Notes under the pieces: model-generated
Seen by the model: the letters and a program-made list of their open reading frames with translations, nothing else
Told to the model about the DNA's origin: nothing
Database searches by the model: none
From: an uncultured Clostridia bacterium
Lineage (GTDB): Bacteria > Bacillota > Clostridia > Christensenellales > CAG-138
Direction of reading: 5' to 3'
Assembly: GCA_944366945.1 (NCBI GenBank)
Contig: CALVWJ010000004.1
Coordinates: forward strand, 87,612 to 151,611
DNA: 64,000 bases
Position numbers and translations under genes: made by a program
Part shown: positions 26,543-35,750 of the stretch, one piece after another
How positions within the stretch are numbered: position 1 is the stretch's first letter
Layout: each line of letters begins with the position of its first letter

Positions 26543-27802
26543 ATGCATCTATTACTTAAAAAGCTAAATCGGGCATGGAAACGCGCATGGAGCCGTGTGT
26601 GGAACAGCCGCACAAGGAAACGTGCGTGGAGCCGCATGCGGCGTTTTGGGGTGCGCACAAGCCGCACCTTCCGCCGGCTTTCCCTGCGCGGCAAGCTAAT
26701 CGTATGCAGCGCTGCAACGCTTTGTGTTGCGCTCGTGGTCACGTGTATTGCGCTGCTTGCCCGGGGTGAAAACACGGCGCTTGCGGAAAGCCGCGGCGAA
26801 GATGGCAGCACCAGCATAAGTGCCATCACCCTTTCACAGAGCGCGCCGGAAGTGGACGTGCTCTCCATCGATATCACGCCGCCACCTACGCCGTCTCCCA
26901 CGCCCGTTCCAACCGCAACCCCTACCCCCGACCCCACGCTTAAGCGCGGCATGGAATCCGAAGCCGTGCAGGAATTGCAGGAACGGCTTATGTCCCTAGG
27001 CTATTTGGACATCGATGAAAGCACCCTTCTTTATGGGCCTGCAACGGAAGCAGCCGTGCGCTTTTTCCAGCGCCAAGTCAACTTTACAGAAGAGCTCGGC
27101 CTTACCCTCGATATGGACGGTATCGCAGGCCTGCAAACCCTTTCTTTGATTTACAGCGATGATGCCCCCAAATATTGCGTGAAGTTCGGCATGGAAGGCA
27201 CGGACATTACCGCCATGCAGGAACAGCTTAAGGATATGGGTTACATGAGCGTTGTAACGGGATATTATGGGGAAACTACTGTGCAGGCCATCAAGGACTT
27301 CCAGGATCGCAATGGCCTTTCTCCGGATGGCCTGGCTGGAGAGAAAACCTTCAATCTCCTCTATTCCCCCGATGCGCGGGAAAGCGCAACCAAAGAGAAG
27401 CAGGCGCGCACTGCAGCCAACATCGATAAGATGATTTCCGTTGCAAAGGAGCAGCTGGGCAAGCCCTATGTTCTTGGCGCGCGCGGCCCCAGTAGCTTCG
27501 ATTGTTCCGGCCTCGTTTATTATTGCTTGAACCAGGCGGGCAGCAACCGCCGCCGTTTAAATGCAGCAGGTTATTCCCAGGTTTCCGATTGGGAAAAGAT
27601 TACTGATATGGATGATTTGAAGAAGGGTGACCTCATTTGCTTCTACAGCGATAATTTCAGCAAGGTGGGCCACATCGGCATTATCATCAACAACAGCGGC
27701 GAAATGATCGATGCATCCTCCAGGAATAGTAAAGTGGTACGCCGCACTTATGAATCGTCCTATTGGCGCGAGCATTTCTACTGCGGCCGCCGTCCCTGGT
27801 AA
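26543..27802 (+). CDS. NlpC/P60 cell-wall hydrolase with two peptidoglycan-binding domains
   Basis: A 419-residue envelope enzyme. The N-terminus (residues 1-48) is extremely basic, with repeated Arg-Ala-Trp-(Lys/Ser)-Arg units, followed by one membrane helix (LIVCSAATLCVALVVTCIALLA). A Pro/Thr-rich linker leads to two PG_binding_1 domains (about 133-205 and 212-275; MESEAVQELQERLMSLGYLD and MEGTDITAMQEQLKDMGYM). The NlpC/P60 peptidase (about 297-419) has Cys321 (SSFDCSGLVYYC) and His377 (VGHIGIIIN). It should cut peptide cross-bridges of peptidoglycan outside the membrane. The next gene starts 22 bases downstream, though its function seems unrelated. Confidence 0.9.
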   Translation: MHLLLKKLNRAWKRAWSRVWNSRTRKRAWSRMRRFGVRTSRTFRRLSLRGKLIVCSAATLCVALVVTCIALLARGENTALAESRGEDGSTSISAITLSQSAPEVDVLSIDITPPPTPSPTPVPTATPTPDPTLKRGMESEAVQELQERLMSLGYLDIDESTLLYGPATEAAVRFFQRQVNFTEELGLTLDMDGIAGLQTLSLIYSDDAPKYCVKFGMEGTDITAMQEQLKDMGYMSVVTGYYGETTVQAIKDFQDRNGLSPDGLAGEKTFNLLYSPDARESATKEKQARTAANIDKMISVAKEQLGKPYVLGARGPSSFDCSGLVYYCLNQAGSNRRRLNAAGYSQVSDWEKITDMDDLKKGDLICFYSDNFSKVGHIGIIINNSGEMIDASSRNSKVVRRTYESSYWREHFYCGRRPW

Positions 27803-27824
27803 TAGAACGCTGAAAGGAGATCCC

Positions 27825-29180
27825 ATGCAGCGCATGCTCCTAAAAAACATCCGCGCCGTCGTCACCTGTGACGACGGCGATCGCGTCATAAAAAACGCGG
27901 ATTTGCTGATCGAGGATGGTGTGATCCGTGCTCTCGGCCATAACCTGTGCGCAGAAGCTCCTGTTTTCGATGCTTCTCACATGCTTTGTTACCCCGGGTT
28001 GATCAATACACACCATCACCTCTACCAGATTTTTTCCCGTAACCTTCCTGCTGTGCAGGGCCTTGCGCTATTCGATTGGCTGGTTGCGCTCTATGAGATC
28101 TGGAAAAACCTGGATCGCGATGTCGTGCGCCTCTCTTCGCTCACAGGGCTCGGCGAATTGCTTAAAACCGGCTGCACCACCTGTTTTGATCACCATTATG
28201 TATTTCCCCACGCTGCAGGCGATCTTCTCATCGATATGCAGTTTGCAGCCGCTGAAGAGCTTGGGATCCGCATGCATGCTGCCCGTGGGAGCATGGACCT
28301 TTCTAGAAAAGACGGCGGTTTACCCCCGGACGGCGTTGTGCAGACCGTCGATGCAATTCTCCGTGACAGCCAGCGCTTGATCGAAGCTTACCATGATCCA
28401 TCATTTGGTTCCATGCGGCAAGTTGTGCTCGCCCCATGTTCCCCGTTTTCCGTTTCGGGTGACCTCATGCGCCAATCAGCGCTGTTGGCGCGCCAGTTCG
28501 GCGTACGCCTGCATACGCACCTATGTGAAACCAGGGACGAGGAGCGTTTTACGCTCGAAGCTTTCGGCATGCGTCCCTTTGCTTATATGCAGTCCCTTGG
28601 TTGGACTGGGCCCGATGTATGGTATGCCCATGGCATCCATTTCAACGACGCCGAGCTTCGTTCCCTTGCTAAAACCGGCACTGGGATTGCGCATTGTCCC
28701 ATTTCCAATATGAAGCTTTCCTCTGGCGTGGCGCGCGTGCCTGAAATGCTGCGTCTTAATATCCCCGTGGGGCTTGGCGTAGATGGCAGTGCCAGCAACG
28801 ATGGCTCTAACCTTCTTGAAGAAATGCGCGTCTGTTACCTGCTGCACCGCCTCATTTCCGGTGAATCCGCTCTTTCTGGCTATGATGTACTCAAGCTTGC
28901 AACGCGCGGTGGCGCGCGCTTGCTGGGCCGCACGGACATTGGCCATCTTGCTGTGGGCATGTGCGCGGATTTCTTTTTAATCGACAGCCGGCGCATCGAG
29001 CTTACCGGCGCATCGGAAAGCCCGGAGGCAATGCTTGCAACGGTGGGTTTAAAAGGAGCTGTGGACTATACGTTCGTTGGTGGTCGCATGGTAGTACGCA
29101 ACGGCAGGCTCTGCAATGCCGATGAAGCGGCAATTTCTGGGGAGTCTGCATTAAAGCTTTCACGCTATTGGAGCGCGTAG
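27825..29180 (+). CDS. Amidohydrolase, probable 8-oxoguanine deaminase
   Basis: A 451-residue cytosolic metal-dependent deaminase of the amidohydrolase superfamily. Metal and substrate motifs are NTHHHLYQIFSRNLP (residues 61-75, HxH), HTHLCETRDEE, YAHGIHFND, IAHCPISNMKLSSG and GLGVDGSASND (Asp). The combination of LYQ with the QGLALFDWLVALYEIWKNL stretch matches 8-oxoguanine deaminases and the related hydroxyatrazine-type (AtzB) enzymes. 8-oxoguanine would be converted to urate and ammonia. ATG 27825 follows AAAGGAGA. With carbamate kinase 26 kb away, purine fermentation is conceivable but not shown. Confidence 0.8.
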   Translation: MQRMLLKNIRAVVTCDDGDRVIKNADLLIEDGVIRALGHNLCAEAPVFDASHMLCYPGLINTHHHLYQIFSRNLPAVQGLALFDWLVALYEIWKNLDRDVVRLSSLTGLGELLKTGCTTCFDHHYVFPHAAGDLLIDMQFAAAEELGIRMHAARGSMDLSRKDGGLPPDGVVQTVDAILRDSQRLIEAYHDPSFGSMRQVVLAPCSPFSVSGDLMRQSALLARQFGVRLHTHLCETRDEERFTLEAFGMRPFAYMQSLGWTGPDVWYAHGIHFNDAELRSLAKTGTGIAHCPISNMKLSSGVARVPEMLRLNIPVGLGVDGSASNDGSNLLEEMRVCYLLHRLISGESALSGYDVLKLATRGGARLLGRTDIGHLAVGMCADFFLIDSRRIELTGASESPEAMLATVGLKGAVDYTFVGGRMVVRNGRLCNADEAAISGESALKLSRYWSA

Positions 29181-29760
29181 GCAAGCGGGATCCTTTTAGG
29201 CGAATAGCTTGGGTTGTCAAAAAATGATGCATGCAGTTCTTTCGCGATGTGCGCCCTTCTTTTGCACGTTCTGTGCGGCCAGCAGTATGCAGAAGCCCCT
29301 CGCAAGACCTTTTTGCAGGTTTGCCGCATATCCTCGATATCTATCTACCTTGCATTACCAGATCTGATTGAATACTCTGGATGTTGTAACTTGTGAAACC
29401 TCAAAAGGGTTCGATATGTTGTGCGGCCCGCTACTTAGGCGGGCCGCTTTAGTTTTTTCTGTACCTATCAAACACGTTCAGAAGGATTTCCCACCGTCAC
29501 CCTACAATGACACCTAAAAGAAACAAGCAGCACGCGTATCGTAGGTTTCACATATCCTGTATTGTGTTTTCACCGCTTTACGATCATGAATCTGCTCAAA
29601 ATTGCAGCGTTTGTATTCAACATTTTCACGATTCTATACAGCAAGGCCTCTTATTTTCAGTCCTTTTTCGGGACAACGTTCCGATAAAGCGCATATCTTG
29701 AAGAAGGGAGCGAGCAATTTCTCCCGCGTGAGAGATTATTATAGAAATGAGGAACGCAAT
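29181..29760. other. Intergenic region
   Basis: About 580 bases that include a good terminator (29423-29458). Upstream codons in frame with the DUF11 gene run back to 29602 but lack start signals. A promoter for the DUF11 gene should lie here; I cannot choose one. Confidence 0.4.
29423..29458 (+). terminator. Rho-independent terminator after the amidohydrolase
   Basis: GCGGCCCGC-TACTTAG-GCGGGCCGC stem (29423-29447) followed by TTTAGTTTTTT. It is 240 bases after the amidohydrolase stop, so it may end a long 3' region or an unseen small RNA. Confidence 0.8.
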
Positions 29761-30630
29761 ATGGCAACCCAAATTACCAATCAAGCAACGCTGACTTACC
29801 AATATGGGAGCACGACAGGAACCGCATCGTCAAACATTGCAACGGTAATCCTGCGCGGGCCCCTAAGCATGGTAAAAACATCGCTCGACGCCACCTACCG
29901 GGCTGGGCAGGATATCACCTATATCGTAACCATGACCAACAGCGGCACCTGCGCGCTGACAGACGTAACAGTGACCGATACGCTCGGCACATACACGATT
30001 GCCGGCGGAGGCACTTCCGTTATGCCCCTTACCTTTATTGGGCCGGCACTGCTTTATGTCAATGGCGCGCCTGCCGGGTCGGTCACCCCTGTTGTTGGCA
30101 ACCGGAACATCCAGTTCACCATTCCTTCGCTAGCTCCAGGCGCGAACGCAATGATCCTTTACAAAACCTCGGTCAATGAATACGCGCCTCTTTTCCAGGG
30201 CGCATCCATTACAAACACAATTTCCATCACGGCATGCGGTCTTGCAGAACCGTTGCAGGACTCGCACACCATTATTGCGGAAGGTTATGCAGATGTGAGC
30301 ATCTTAAAGCACATGTCGCCAGATCCTGTAACGGGCGGCGGCGTTTTAACCTATACCTTCTCGCTGCAGAACTACGGCAATATGGAAGCCGCGAACGTGG
30401 TTTTGCGGGATGCCTTCCGCCCCGCGCCTTCCAACCTTACCGTTTCCATCAATGGCGCGACCATTCCAAGCGGGGACTACTCCTACTCCAACGGCGTACT
30501 GACATTGCCTGCCCAAGGGGCTGCTACGTCGCTCGCAATCCCAAGCGCGGTCTTTACGCAGGATCCTGTCACAGGCGTTGTAAGCGTCAGCCCGGGCACA
30601 GCGACTGTGACTGTAAGCGGGACGGTATAA
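29761..30630 (+). CDS. DUF11-repeat protein
   Basis: A 289-residue all-beta protein with two DUF11-type Ig-like repeats (about residues 35-130 and 165-250). Each is marked by V-x-x-T-D-T/L-N-x-G-type strands: DITYIVTMTNSGTCALTDVTVTDTL and VLTYTFSLQNYGNMEAANVVLRDAF, the second ending in a PSG-x-Y-S-Y-x-NG-x-L-x-LP motif. Such repeats occur in Bacillota surface or spore-associated proteins. No signal peptide or anchor is visible, so export is unclear. ATG 29761 follows a weak GAGG. It is monocistronic. Role unknown. Confidence 0.8.
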   Translation: MATQITNQATLTYQYGSTTGTASSNIATVILRGPLSMVKTSLDATYRAGQDITYIVTMTNSGTCALTDVTVTDTLGTYTIAGGGTSVMPLTFIGPALLYVNGAPAGSVTPVVGNRNIQFTIPSLAPGANAMILYKTSVNEYAPLFQGASITNTISITACGLAEPLQDSHTIIAEGYADVSILKHMSPDPVTGGGVLTYTFSLQNYGNMEAANVVLRDAFRPAPSNLTVSINGATIPSGDYSYSNGVLTLPAQGAATSLAIPSAVFTQDPVTGVVSVSPGTATVTVSGTV

Positions 30631-30765
30631 GCGCATATGCGCGCATGCCTTTTTCCGTATTTCTAGGAAATGGCAGAGCACGCTATGCTTTCTAACTCTC
30701 CGGAGATTGTGGGGCAGCATCACTGCGCTGGGTATTTTTTGCTCAGTATAACTTATATAGTGAAC

Positions 30766-30789
30766 AAAGGAGCGCATCAGCGCTCCTTT
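30766..30789 (+). terminator. Hairpin downstream of the DUF11 gene
   Basis: AAAGGAGCG-CATCAG-CGCTCCTTT, a 9-base-pair stem with U-rich ends, 136 bases after the stop codon. It could act in either direction. Confidence 0.55.
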
Positions 30790-30977
30790 GAATCTATCAA
30801 AATACGGTTTGCCACTGGCCCGCCCGAGTTTTCATGCCGTCCTTATTATGCCTGGATGCGGCCGCATACTATGCACAGGCGAATCTCCCGGTTTCTAAGG
30901 ACTTTATGAATGTCCCGCATGGTTTGTCAAATCCAATGCAGGCCTTCCCCGGAGATTGGCCGTAGAAGCAAGACGCT

Positions 30978-31001
30978 AAAGGAGCGCCGCTGCGCCCCTT
31001 T
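30978..31001 (-). terminator. Terminator of the rpsM-rplQ operon
   Basis: AAAGG.GCGC and GCGC.CCTTT pair with one internal mismatch round a short loop, about 20 bases beyond the rplQ stop on the minus strand. The T run is short. Confidence 0.55.
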
Positions 31002-31019
31002 GCTTGTTTCAAATAGATT

Positions 31020-31511
31020 TTAGATCAACTCGATTACGGCCATTTCCGTTGCATCGCCGCGGCGGGGTCCCAGCTTCAGTACGCGGGTATAGCCGCCAGT
31101 GCGGCCGTCATACTTAGGCGCGATCTCCCGGAACAGCTTTTCCACAACGGGATGCGGCGTTTCCTTGGCGCGCTTTGCGTATTCGGTCTTGGTTTCCTTT
31201 TCCTTGCGGGGCAGGGGAATATCGTAGAGATACGCCATGATCTGCCGGCGCGCATGAAGCTTGGAAGGCAGGTCGTTGACCTTCTCCACCTTCACAACCT
31301 GCTGCTTATCGTTGCGGGTTTCCTTTTCAACGGTAACGGTATTCTTATATTCCTTCACAGCGAGAGTAATCAGCTTCTCTGCGATGGGGCGGATTTCCTT
31401 TGCACGGGCTTCAGTGGTCACGATTTTGCCGTTCCAAAGAAGCGCGGTGGTCAAGTTCCGGAGCATGGCGCTGCGCTGATCGCTCGCCCGACCAAGTTTG
31501 CGGTTAGGCAT
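31020..31511 (-). CDS. rplQ: 50S ribosomal protein L17 with insertions
   Basis: L17 sits near the peptide exit tunnel of the large subunit. The N-terminus [20 protein letters not shown], the [20 protein letters not shown] helix and the C-terminal [15 protein letters not shown] make the call certain. At 163 residues it is about 40 longer than most bacterial L17 proteins. The extra residues are charged and lie in two places, after [11 protein letters not shown] (about 57-82) and around [18 protein letters not shown] (about 97-118). It is the last gene of the rpsM-rpsK-rpsD-rpoA-rplQ unit, 17 bases after rpoA. Confidence 0.97.
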   Translation of the reverse strand: MPNRKLGRASDQRSAMLRNLTTALLWNGKIVTTEARAKEIRPIAEKLITLAVKEYKNTVTVEKETRNDKQQVVKVEKVNDLPSKLHARRQIMAYLYDIPLPRKEKETKTEYAKRAKETPHPVVEKLFREIAPKYDGRTGGYTRVLKLGPRRGDATEMAVIELI

Positions 31512-31528
31512 TGAAACTTCCTCCTTAA

Positions 31529-32470
31529 TTAGTCTTCGTTATGCCGGAGCGAAAGGCCCAGTCCGACTAGTTTTTGCTGGACTTCCTCAAGCGACTTGCG
31601 GCCGAGGTTGCGGACCTTCATCATCTCTTCCTCATTGCGCATCACCAGTTCCTCAACGGTGTTGATGCCCGCGCGCTTGAGGCAGTTATAGGAGCGGACG
31701 GAAAGGTCAAGCTCCTCAATGGTCATTTCAAGGATCTTTTCCTTCTTATCCTCTTCCTTTTCGACCATAATCTCCACGCCCTGCACATGCTCTGTCAAGT
31801 TGATGAACAGCATCAGATGCTCTGTGAGGATCTTCGCCGCAAGGCTCACAGCCTCGTCCGGCTTAATGCTGCCATCTGTCCAAACCTCGAGGGTAAGCAT
31901 GTCGTAGTCCGTAATCTGGCCTACGCGCGTATCCTCCACGCGGAAGTTGACCTTGCGGATCGGGGTGAATATGGAGTCAATTGCGATCTGGCCGATGGGC
32001 ATATCGGGCTTTTTGTTCTTGTCTGCAGAAACATAGCCGCGCCCGCGTTCGAGGATGATCTCCATATAGAGCCTGGCGTTGGGGCCAAGGGTTGCGATAT
32101 GCAGCTCGGGATTTACGATTTCCACATCCGCATCAGCAATGATGTCGCCAGCCTTGACTTCGCATTCGCCACGAGCGTCGATGATAACCTTTTTCGCCCC
32201 TTCACTATGCAACTTGACGCACAGCTCCTTGATGTTGAGGACGATCTCGGTTACGTCTTCCTTGACGCCTTCTACCGTGGAAAACTCATGCAGGACACCG
32301 TCAATTTTGATGGAAGAGGCGGCAACGCCCGGCAGGGAGGAAAGCAGCACCCTGCGCAGAGAATTGCCCAGCGTTGTGCCAAACCCGCGCTCAAGCGGCT
32401 CCACAACGAACTTTCCATAATCCTCGGCAAGCTCCATGCATTCGATTTTCGGTCTTTCAATTTCTATCAT
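31529..32470 (-). CDS. rpoA: RNA polymerase alpha subunit
   Basis: A 313-residue protein, the standard Gram-positive length. The N-terminal domain ([28 protein letters not shown], about residues 20-47) dimerises and seeds assembly of RNA polymerase. The C-terminal domain ([19 protein letters not shown] to the end) contacts UP elements and activators. ATG 32470 is chosen because it gives the conserved [10 protein letters not shown] start; the longer frame is leader sequence. It is co-transcribed with rpsM, rpsK, rpsD and rplQ. Confidence 0.98.
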   Translation of the reverse strand: MIEIERPKIECMELAEDYGKFVVEPLERGFGTTLGNSLRRVLLSSLPGVAASSIKIDGVLHEFSTVEGVKEDVTEIVLNIKELCVKLHSEGAKKVIIDARGECEVKAGDIIADADVEIVNPELHIATLGPNARLYMEIILERGRGYVSADKNKKPDMPIGQIAIDSIFTPIRKVNFRVEDTRVGQITDYDMLTLEVWTDGSIKPDEAVSLAAKILTEHLMLFINLTEHVQGVEIMVEKEEDKKEKILEMTIEELDLSVRSYNCLKRAGINTVEELVMRNEEEMMKVRNLGRKSLEEVQQKLVGLGLSLRHNED

Positions 32471-32530
32471 TCTCTCTTCCCCTCTCTTGATTCTGGTCAG
32501 TCGATTAGGGCAATGGGGCAACTTTAACGA

Positions 32531-33160
32531 TTACCTGGAGTAGAACTCGACAATCAAGTGCTCCTCGATGGTAAGGTCGATATCGTCGCGCTGCGGCATT
32601 GCAGCGATCTTGCCAGTAAGGTTCTCCGCATCAAGCTCCAGCCACTTCGGGATCGGCTTGCTCGCGCCCTGCTCGCGCAGTTCCTTGAGCTGCTCGATAT
32701 CGCGGCTGCGCTCGCGCACTGTGATAACCTGGCCCGGTTTTACCAGATAAGAAGCGATGTCCACTTTCTTACCATCTACCAGGATATGGCCATGGGTAAC
32801 CATCTGGCGCGCCATGGGGCGGCTCGGCGCCAGCGCAAGGCGGTAAACCACGTTGTCCAGCCTGCGTTCAAGCAAGCAGAGCATGTTTTCGCCCGTTACG
32901 CCGCGCATGTTGCTGGCCATCTCATAATACTTGCGGAACTGGGATTCGAGGATGCCATAGGCGCGGCGGCACTTCTGCTTCTCGCGAAGCTGCAGGCCGT
33001 ATTCGCTCTGCTTCCTCTGCCTTGCCTGGCCATGCTGGCCTGGCGGGGTGTGGCGCTTGACCACCGCGCACTTCGCGGTATAGCAACGGTCGCCCTTGAG
33101 GAAAAGCTTCTGGCCTTCCCGGCGGCACTGCCTGCAAACGGAATCCGTATATCTTGCCAT
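32531..33160 (-). CDS. rpsD: 30S ribosomal protein S4, zinc-binding form
   Basis: S4 initiates small-subunit assembly by binding 16S rRNA. The 209 residues contain an S4 RNA-binding domain ([30 protein letters not shown]) and an N-terminal zinc site: Cys9, Cys12, Cys26 and Cys31. Located between rpsK and rpoA as in many Clostridia and in E. coli, unlike Bacillus where rpsD is elsewhere. In E. coli S4 represses this operon through the leader RNA; a structured leader exists upstream here too. ATG 33160 follows AAGGAGGC. Confidence 0.98.
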   Translation of the reverse strand: MARYTDSVCRQCRREGQKLFLKGDRCYTAKCAVVKRHTPPGQHGQARQRKQSEYGLQLREKQKCRRAYGILESQFRKYYEMASNMRGVTGENMLCLLERRLDNVVYRLALAPSRPMARQMVTHGHILVDGKKVDIASYLVKPGQVITVRERSRDIEQLKELREQGASKPIPKWLELDAENLTGKIAAMPQRDDIDLTIEEHLIVEFYSR

Positions 33161-33174
33161 TGTCGTCTGCCTCC

Positions 33175-33582
33175 TTAAACTCTTCTGCGCTTGGGCGGGC
33201 GGCATCCGTTATGCGGGATGGGCGTCACGTCCTTGATCATGTTGACCTCAAGGCCAGCCGTCTGAAGGGCGCGGATTGCCGCTTCACGGCCGGAGCCCGG
33301 GCCTTTCACATAAACTTCGACCGTGCGCAGGCCATGCTCCATGGCTGCCTTTGCAGCGGTTTCGGAAGCCATCTGCGCCGCGAACGGGGTGCTCTTTCTG
33401 GAGCCGCGGAACCCGAGGCCACCAGCAGACGCCCAGGAAATCGCGTTGCCCTGGAGATCCGTGATGGTAACCATCGTGTTATTGAAGGAGGAGCGGATAT
33501 GCACCGCGCCGCGTTCGATGTTCTTCTTTTCACGGCGTTTGCGGGCGCCGGCCTTCTTGACTTTGCCTTTTGCTGCTGCCAT
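33175..33582 (-). CDS. rpsK: 30S ribosomal protein S11
   Basis: S11 helps form the mRNA exit platform of the small subunit. The 135-residue product has the conserved [21 protein letters not shown] and the C-terminal [18 protein letters not shown] signature, with the usual Lys/Arg-rich N-terminal tail slightly extended ([20 protein letters not shown]). The start follows AAAGGAGGAG. It lies between rpsM (15 bases upstream) and rpsD (14 bases downstream) in one transcript. Confidence 0.98.
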   Translation of the reverse strand: MAAAKGKVKKAGARKRREKKNIERGAVHIRSSFNNTMVTITDLQGNAISWASAGGLGFRGSRKSTPFAAQMASETAAKAAMEHGLRTVEVYVKGPGSGREAAIRALQTAGLEVNMIKDVTPIPHNGCRPPKRRRV

Positions 33583-33597
33583 TTTACGTCTCCTCCT

Positions 33598-33966
33598 TTA
33601 CTTCTTTCTTCCGCCCACAGTGCGCTTGGGTCCCTTACGGGTACGGGCGTTCTGCTTGGTGCTCTGGCCGCGAACCGGGAGCCCCTTGCGGTGCCGGACA
33701 CCGCGGTAGCAGCCGATTTCAATGAGCCGCTTGATGTTCATGGAAGTTTCACGGCGAAGGTCGCCTTCCACCTTTAGGTTGTGGTCAATGTAGTCTCTGA
33801 GTTTTGCAACGTCTGCCTCGGACAGATCGCGTACGCGGATGTCCGGGTCAACGCCGGTGGCTGCGAGGATGTCGGACGCGGTTTTGCGGCCGATCCCGAA
33901 GATGTAGGTAAGGCCGATTTCGACCCGCTTGTCCCTGGGCAGGTCCACGCCAGCAATACGTGCCAT
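33598..33966 (-). CDS. rpsM: 30S ribosomal protein S13
   Basis: S13 lies in the head of the small subunit, touching the P-site tRNA and S19. The 122 residues start [21 protein letters not shown] and end with the basic [17 protein letters not shown] tail typical of the family; [14 protein letters not shown] is the H2TH-like helix. ATG 33966 follows CGGAGGT. It is the first gene after a new promoter and a leader of roughly 190 bases, so it opens the alpha-operon-like unit. Confidence 0.98.
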   Translation of the reverse strand: MARIAGVDLPRDKRVEIGLTYIFGIGRKTASDILAATGVDPDIRVRDLSEADVAKLRDYIDHNLKVEGDLRRETSMNIKRLIEIGCYRGVRHRKGLPVRGQSTKQNARTRKGPKRTVGGRKK

Positions 33967-34166
33967 AAAGTTTACCTCCGAAAAATTTGGTGTATGGGGT
34001 CTCGCCAGTTCCAAGCGCGGTCAACGCCTGGCAGCCGCACTGGCGAGTGGTTTCCTCTATTAGAACTCCGCTCCGCATTTTCCGAAACGGCACGAAGCAG
34101 ATTTCTAATATGTCATGCAGCTCTCACTGCCTGACGAAGCCTGGGAAGGCAGGCTCGAAACAACTA

Positions 34167-34196
34167 ATTGTACCATTATTCAGCATGGATTTGCAA
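34167..34196 (-). promoter_or_regulatory. Promoter of the rpsM-rpsK-rpsD-rpoA-rplQ operon
   Basis: On the minus strand TTGCAA (34196-34191) and TACAAT (34172-34167) are 18 bases apart, inside an A/T-rich patch that contrasts with the GC-rich surroundings. Confidence 0.65.
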
Positions 34197-34289
34197 TAGA
34201 TTTTTCCCATTTTACCGGGCATTATCCATTTTTCCCTGCTTTTTCCAGTACACTCCTGCTATTTTTCTGCTATGCAGATGGCAGGAAAA

Positions 34290-34318
34290 CGCGCGCATGG
34301 CGCATAGCGCCGTGCGCG
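34290..34318 (-). terminator. Terminator after rpmJ
   Basis: CGCGCACGGCGC and GCGCCATGCGCG (minus-strand sense) form a 12-base-pair stem with one G-U pair round a TAT loop, followed by GTTTTCC. It lies 18 bases after the rpmJ stop and ends the long S10-spc transcript. Confidence 0.7.
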
Positions 34319-34335
34319 TGGGCATCAGAAGCGGT

Positions 34336-34690
<355 letters not shown>

Positions 34691-34691
34691 G

Positions 34692-34979
34692 CTATCCCTC
34701 CTTCTTGTCCTCGGTTTCCTGGCCTAGGGCGAGCGCCCTGCGCAGCGCGGCGTCCGCCGTGCCGCCCGTTGCCGCAAGCATTTGGGCAAGGTTTTCCACG
34801 CATCTGTGTTCAAAGCATAAATGCTTGAGCTTTTTTTTCTTTGCGTGGGCAATCTTCCGCATGTTGCCATCCGCAATGCGCACATGCGCATCATCCTCAA
34901 TGGCAATCACCACAAAGCGGCGCCCTTTATCACGCCCTGCCTTGGATTGAACGATCCTTCCAACCAGTTCGCTGGTCAT
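34692..34979 (-). CDS. KOW-domain RNA-binding protein (L14e/YmxL-like)
   Basis: A 95-residue basic protein with an N-terminal KOW motif ([21 protein letters not shown]) and a Lys-rich segment ([13 protein letters not shown]), resembling eukaryotic/archaeal L14e. Proteins of this kind sit between map and infA in many Clostridia and are thought to bind RNA or the ribosome; no role is established. The gene is tightly packed between its neighbours, so it is part of the translation operon. Confidence 0.82.
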   Translation of the reverse strand: MTSELVGRIVQSKAGRDKGRRFVVIAIEDDAHVRIADGNMRKIAHAKKKKLKHLCFEHRCVENLAQMLAATGGTADAALRRALALGQETEDKKEG

Positions 34980-34991
34980 GCCGACTCCTCC

Positions 34992-35750
34992 TTATAGGGT
35001 AAGGAGCACCGGCTCGCCTTCTGTAATAGCGACCGTGTTCTCATAATGGGCGCTCGGGCGGCCATCCCGCGTTTCAATCGTCCAGCCATCCTGCAGTTGC
35101 ACGACTTCCCAAGTGCCGAGATTAATCATGGGTTCGATTGCAATCACCATGCCTGGCACCAGGGGCGCGCCACGCCCCATCCTCCGATCCACGAAGTTGG
35201 GCACATCGGGCGGTTCATGCATCTCCCGGCCAATGCCATGGCCGACAAGATCCCGCACCACTCCATATCCATGCGCTTCTGCATGCTTCTGAACCGCTGC
35301 GCCTATATCGGCAATGTGATAGCCTGCTCGCGCAAACTTTAGCCCTTCAAAAAAGCATTCGCGCGTGACCGCAACGAGTTTTTGCACTTCTTCCGGAACA
35401 TTGCCGATAAGAAGTGTTCGCGCGGCGTCGCCATGGAATCCTTCCAGCTTCGCACCGACATCGATGCTCAAAATATCCCCATCGCGGAGTTTATACTTCC
35501 CTGGAATGCCGTGCACCACCTGCTGGTTCACGGACGCACAGATGCTCTTGGGATACCCGTTATAGTGCAGGAAAGACGGATACGCGCCTTGTTCACGGAT
35601 ATAAGCTTCGGCGATGCGGTCGAGTTCTTCCGTAGTCATCCCAACGGTTGCCTGGCTGGAAAGCAGCTCCAGGGTTTCCTTAACGATGTTGCCGGCTGCC
35701 TTCATCTTTGCAAGATCAGCCTCGCTCTTAAGCGTGATCCGCCCAATCAT
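34992..35750 (-). CDS. map: Methionine aminopeptidase, type I
   Basis: Removes the initiator Met from new proteins. The 252-residue pita-bread-fold enzyme shows metal ligands in SIDVGAKLEGFHGDAART (two Asp), GHGIGREMHEPP (His), MVIAIEP (Glu) and a late Glu in HYENTVAI; the conserved His of YNGYPKSICASVNQQVVHG is present. There is no N-terminal zinc finger. Its start overlaps the adk stop by four bases (ATGA), indicating coupled translation. Confidence 0.97.
   Translation of the reverse strand: MIGRITLKSEADLAKMKAAGNIVKETLELLSSQATVGMTTEELDRIAEAYIREQGAYPSFLHYNGYPKSICASVNQQVVHGIPGKYKLRDGDILSIDVGAKLEGFHGDAARTLLIGNVPEEVQKLVAVTRECFFEGLKFARAGYHIADIGAAVQKHAEAHGYGVVRDLVGHGIGREMHEPPDVPNFVDRRMGRGAPLVPGMVIAIEPMINLGTWEVVQLQDGWTIETRDGRPSAHYENTVAITEGEPVLLTL

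Larger units (their letters stand above)
30631..31019. other. Intergenic region between convergent DUF11 and rplQ genes
   Basis: About 390 bases. It contains two look-alike hairpins at 30766-30789 and 30978-31001, listed separately, and no credible gene. Confidence 0.5.
33967..34335 (-). other. Leader and promoter region of the rpsM operon
   Basis: This 369-base gap divides the ribosomal supercluster into two transcription units. In minus-strand order it holds the rpmJ terminator (34318-34290), a promoter (34196-34167) and a leader with a 9-base-pair stem (ACTGGCGAG at 34047-34039 with its complement at 34009-34001). The stem closes shortly before the rpsM ribosome binding site. Autoregulation by S4 is plausible but only inferred. 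Confidence 0.6.
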
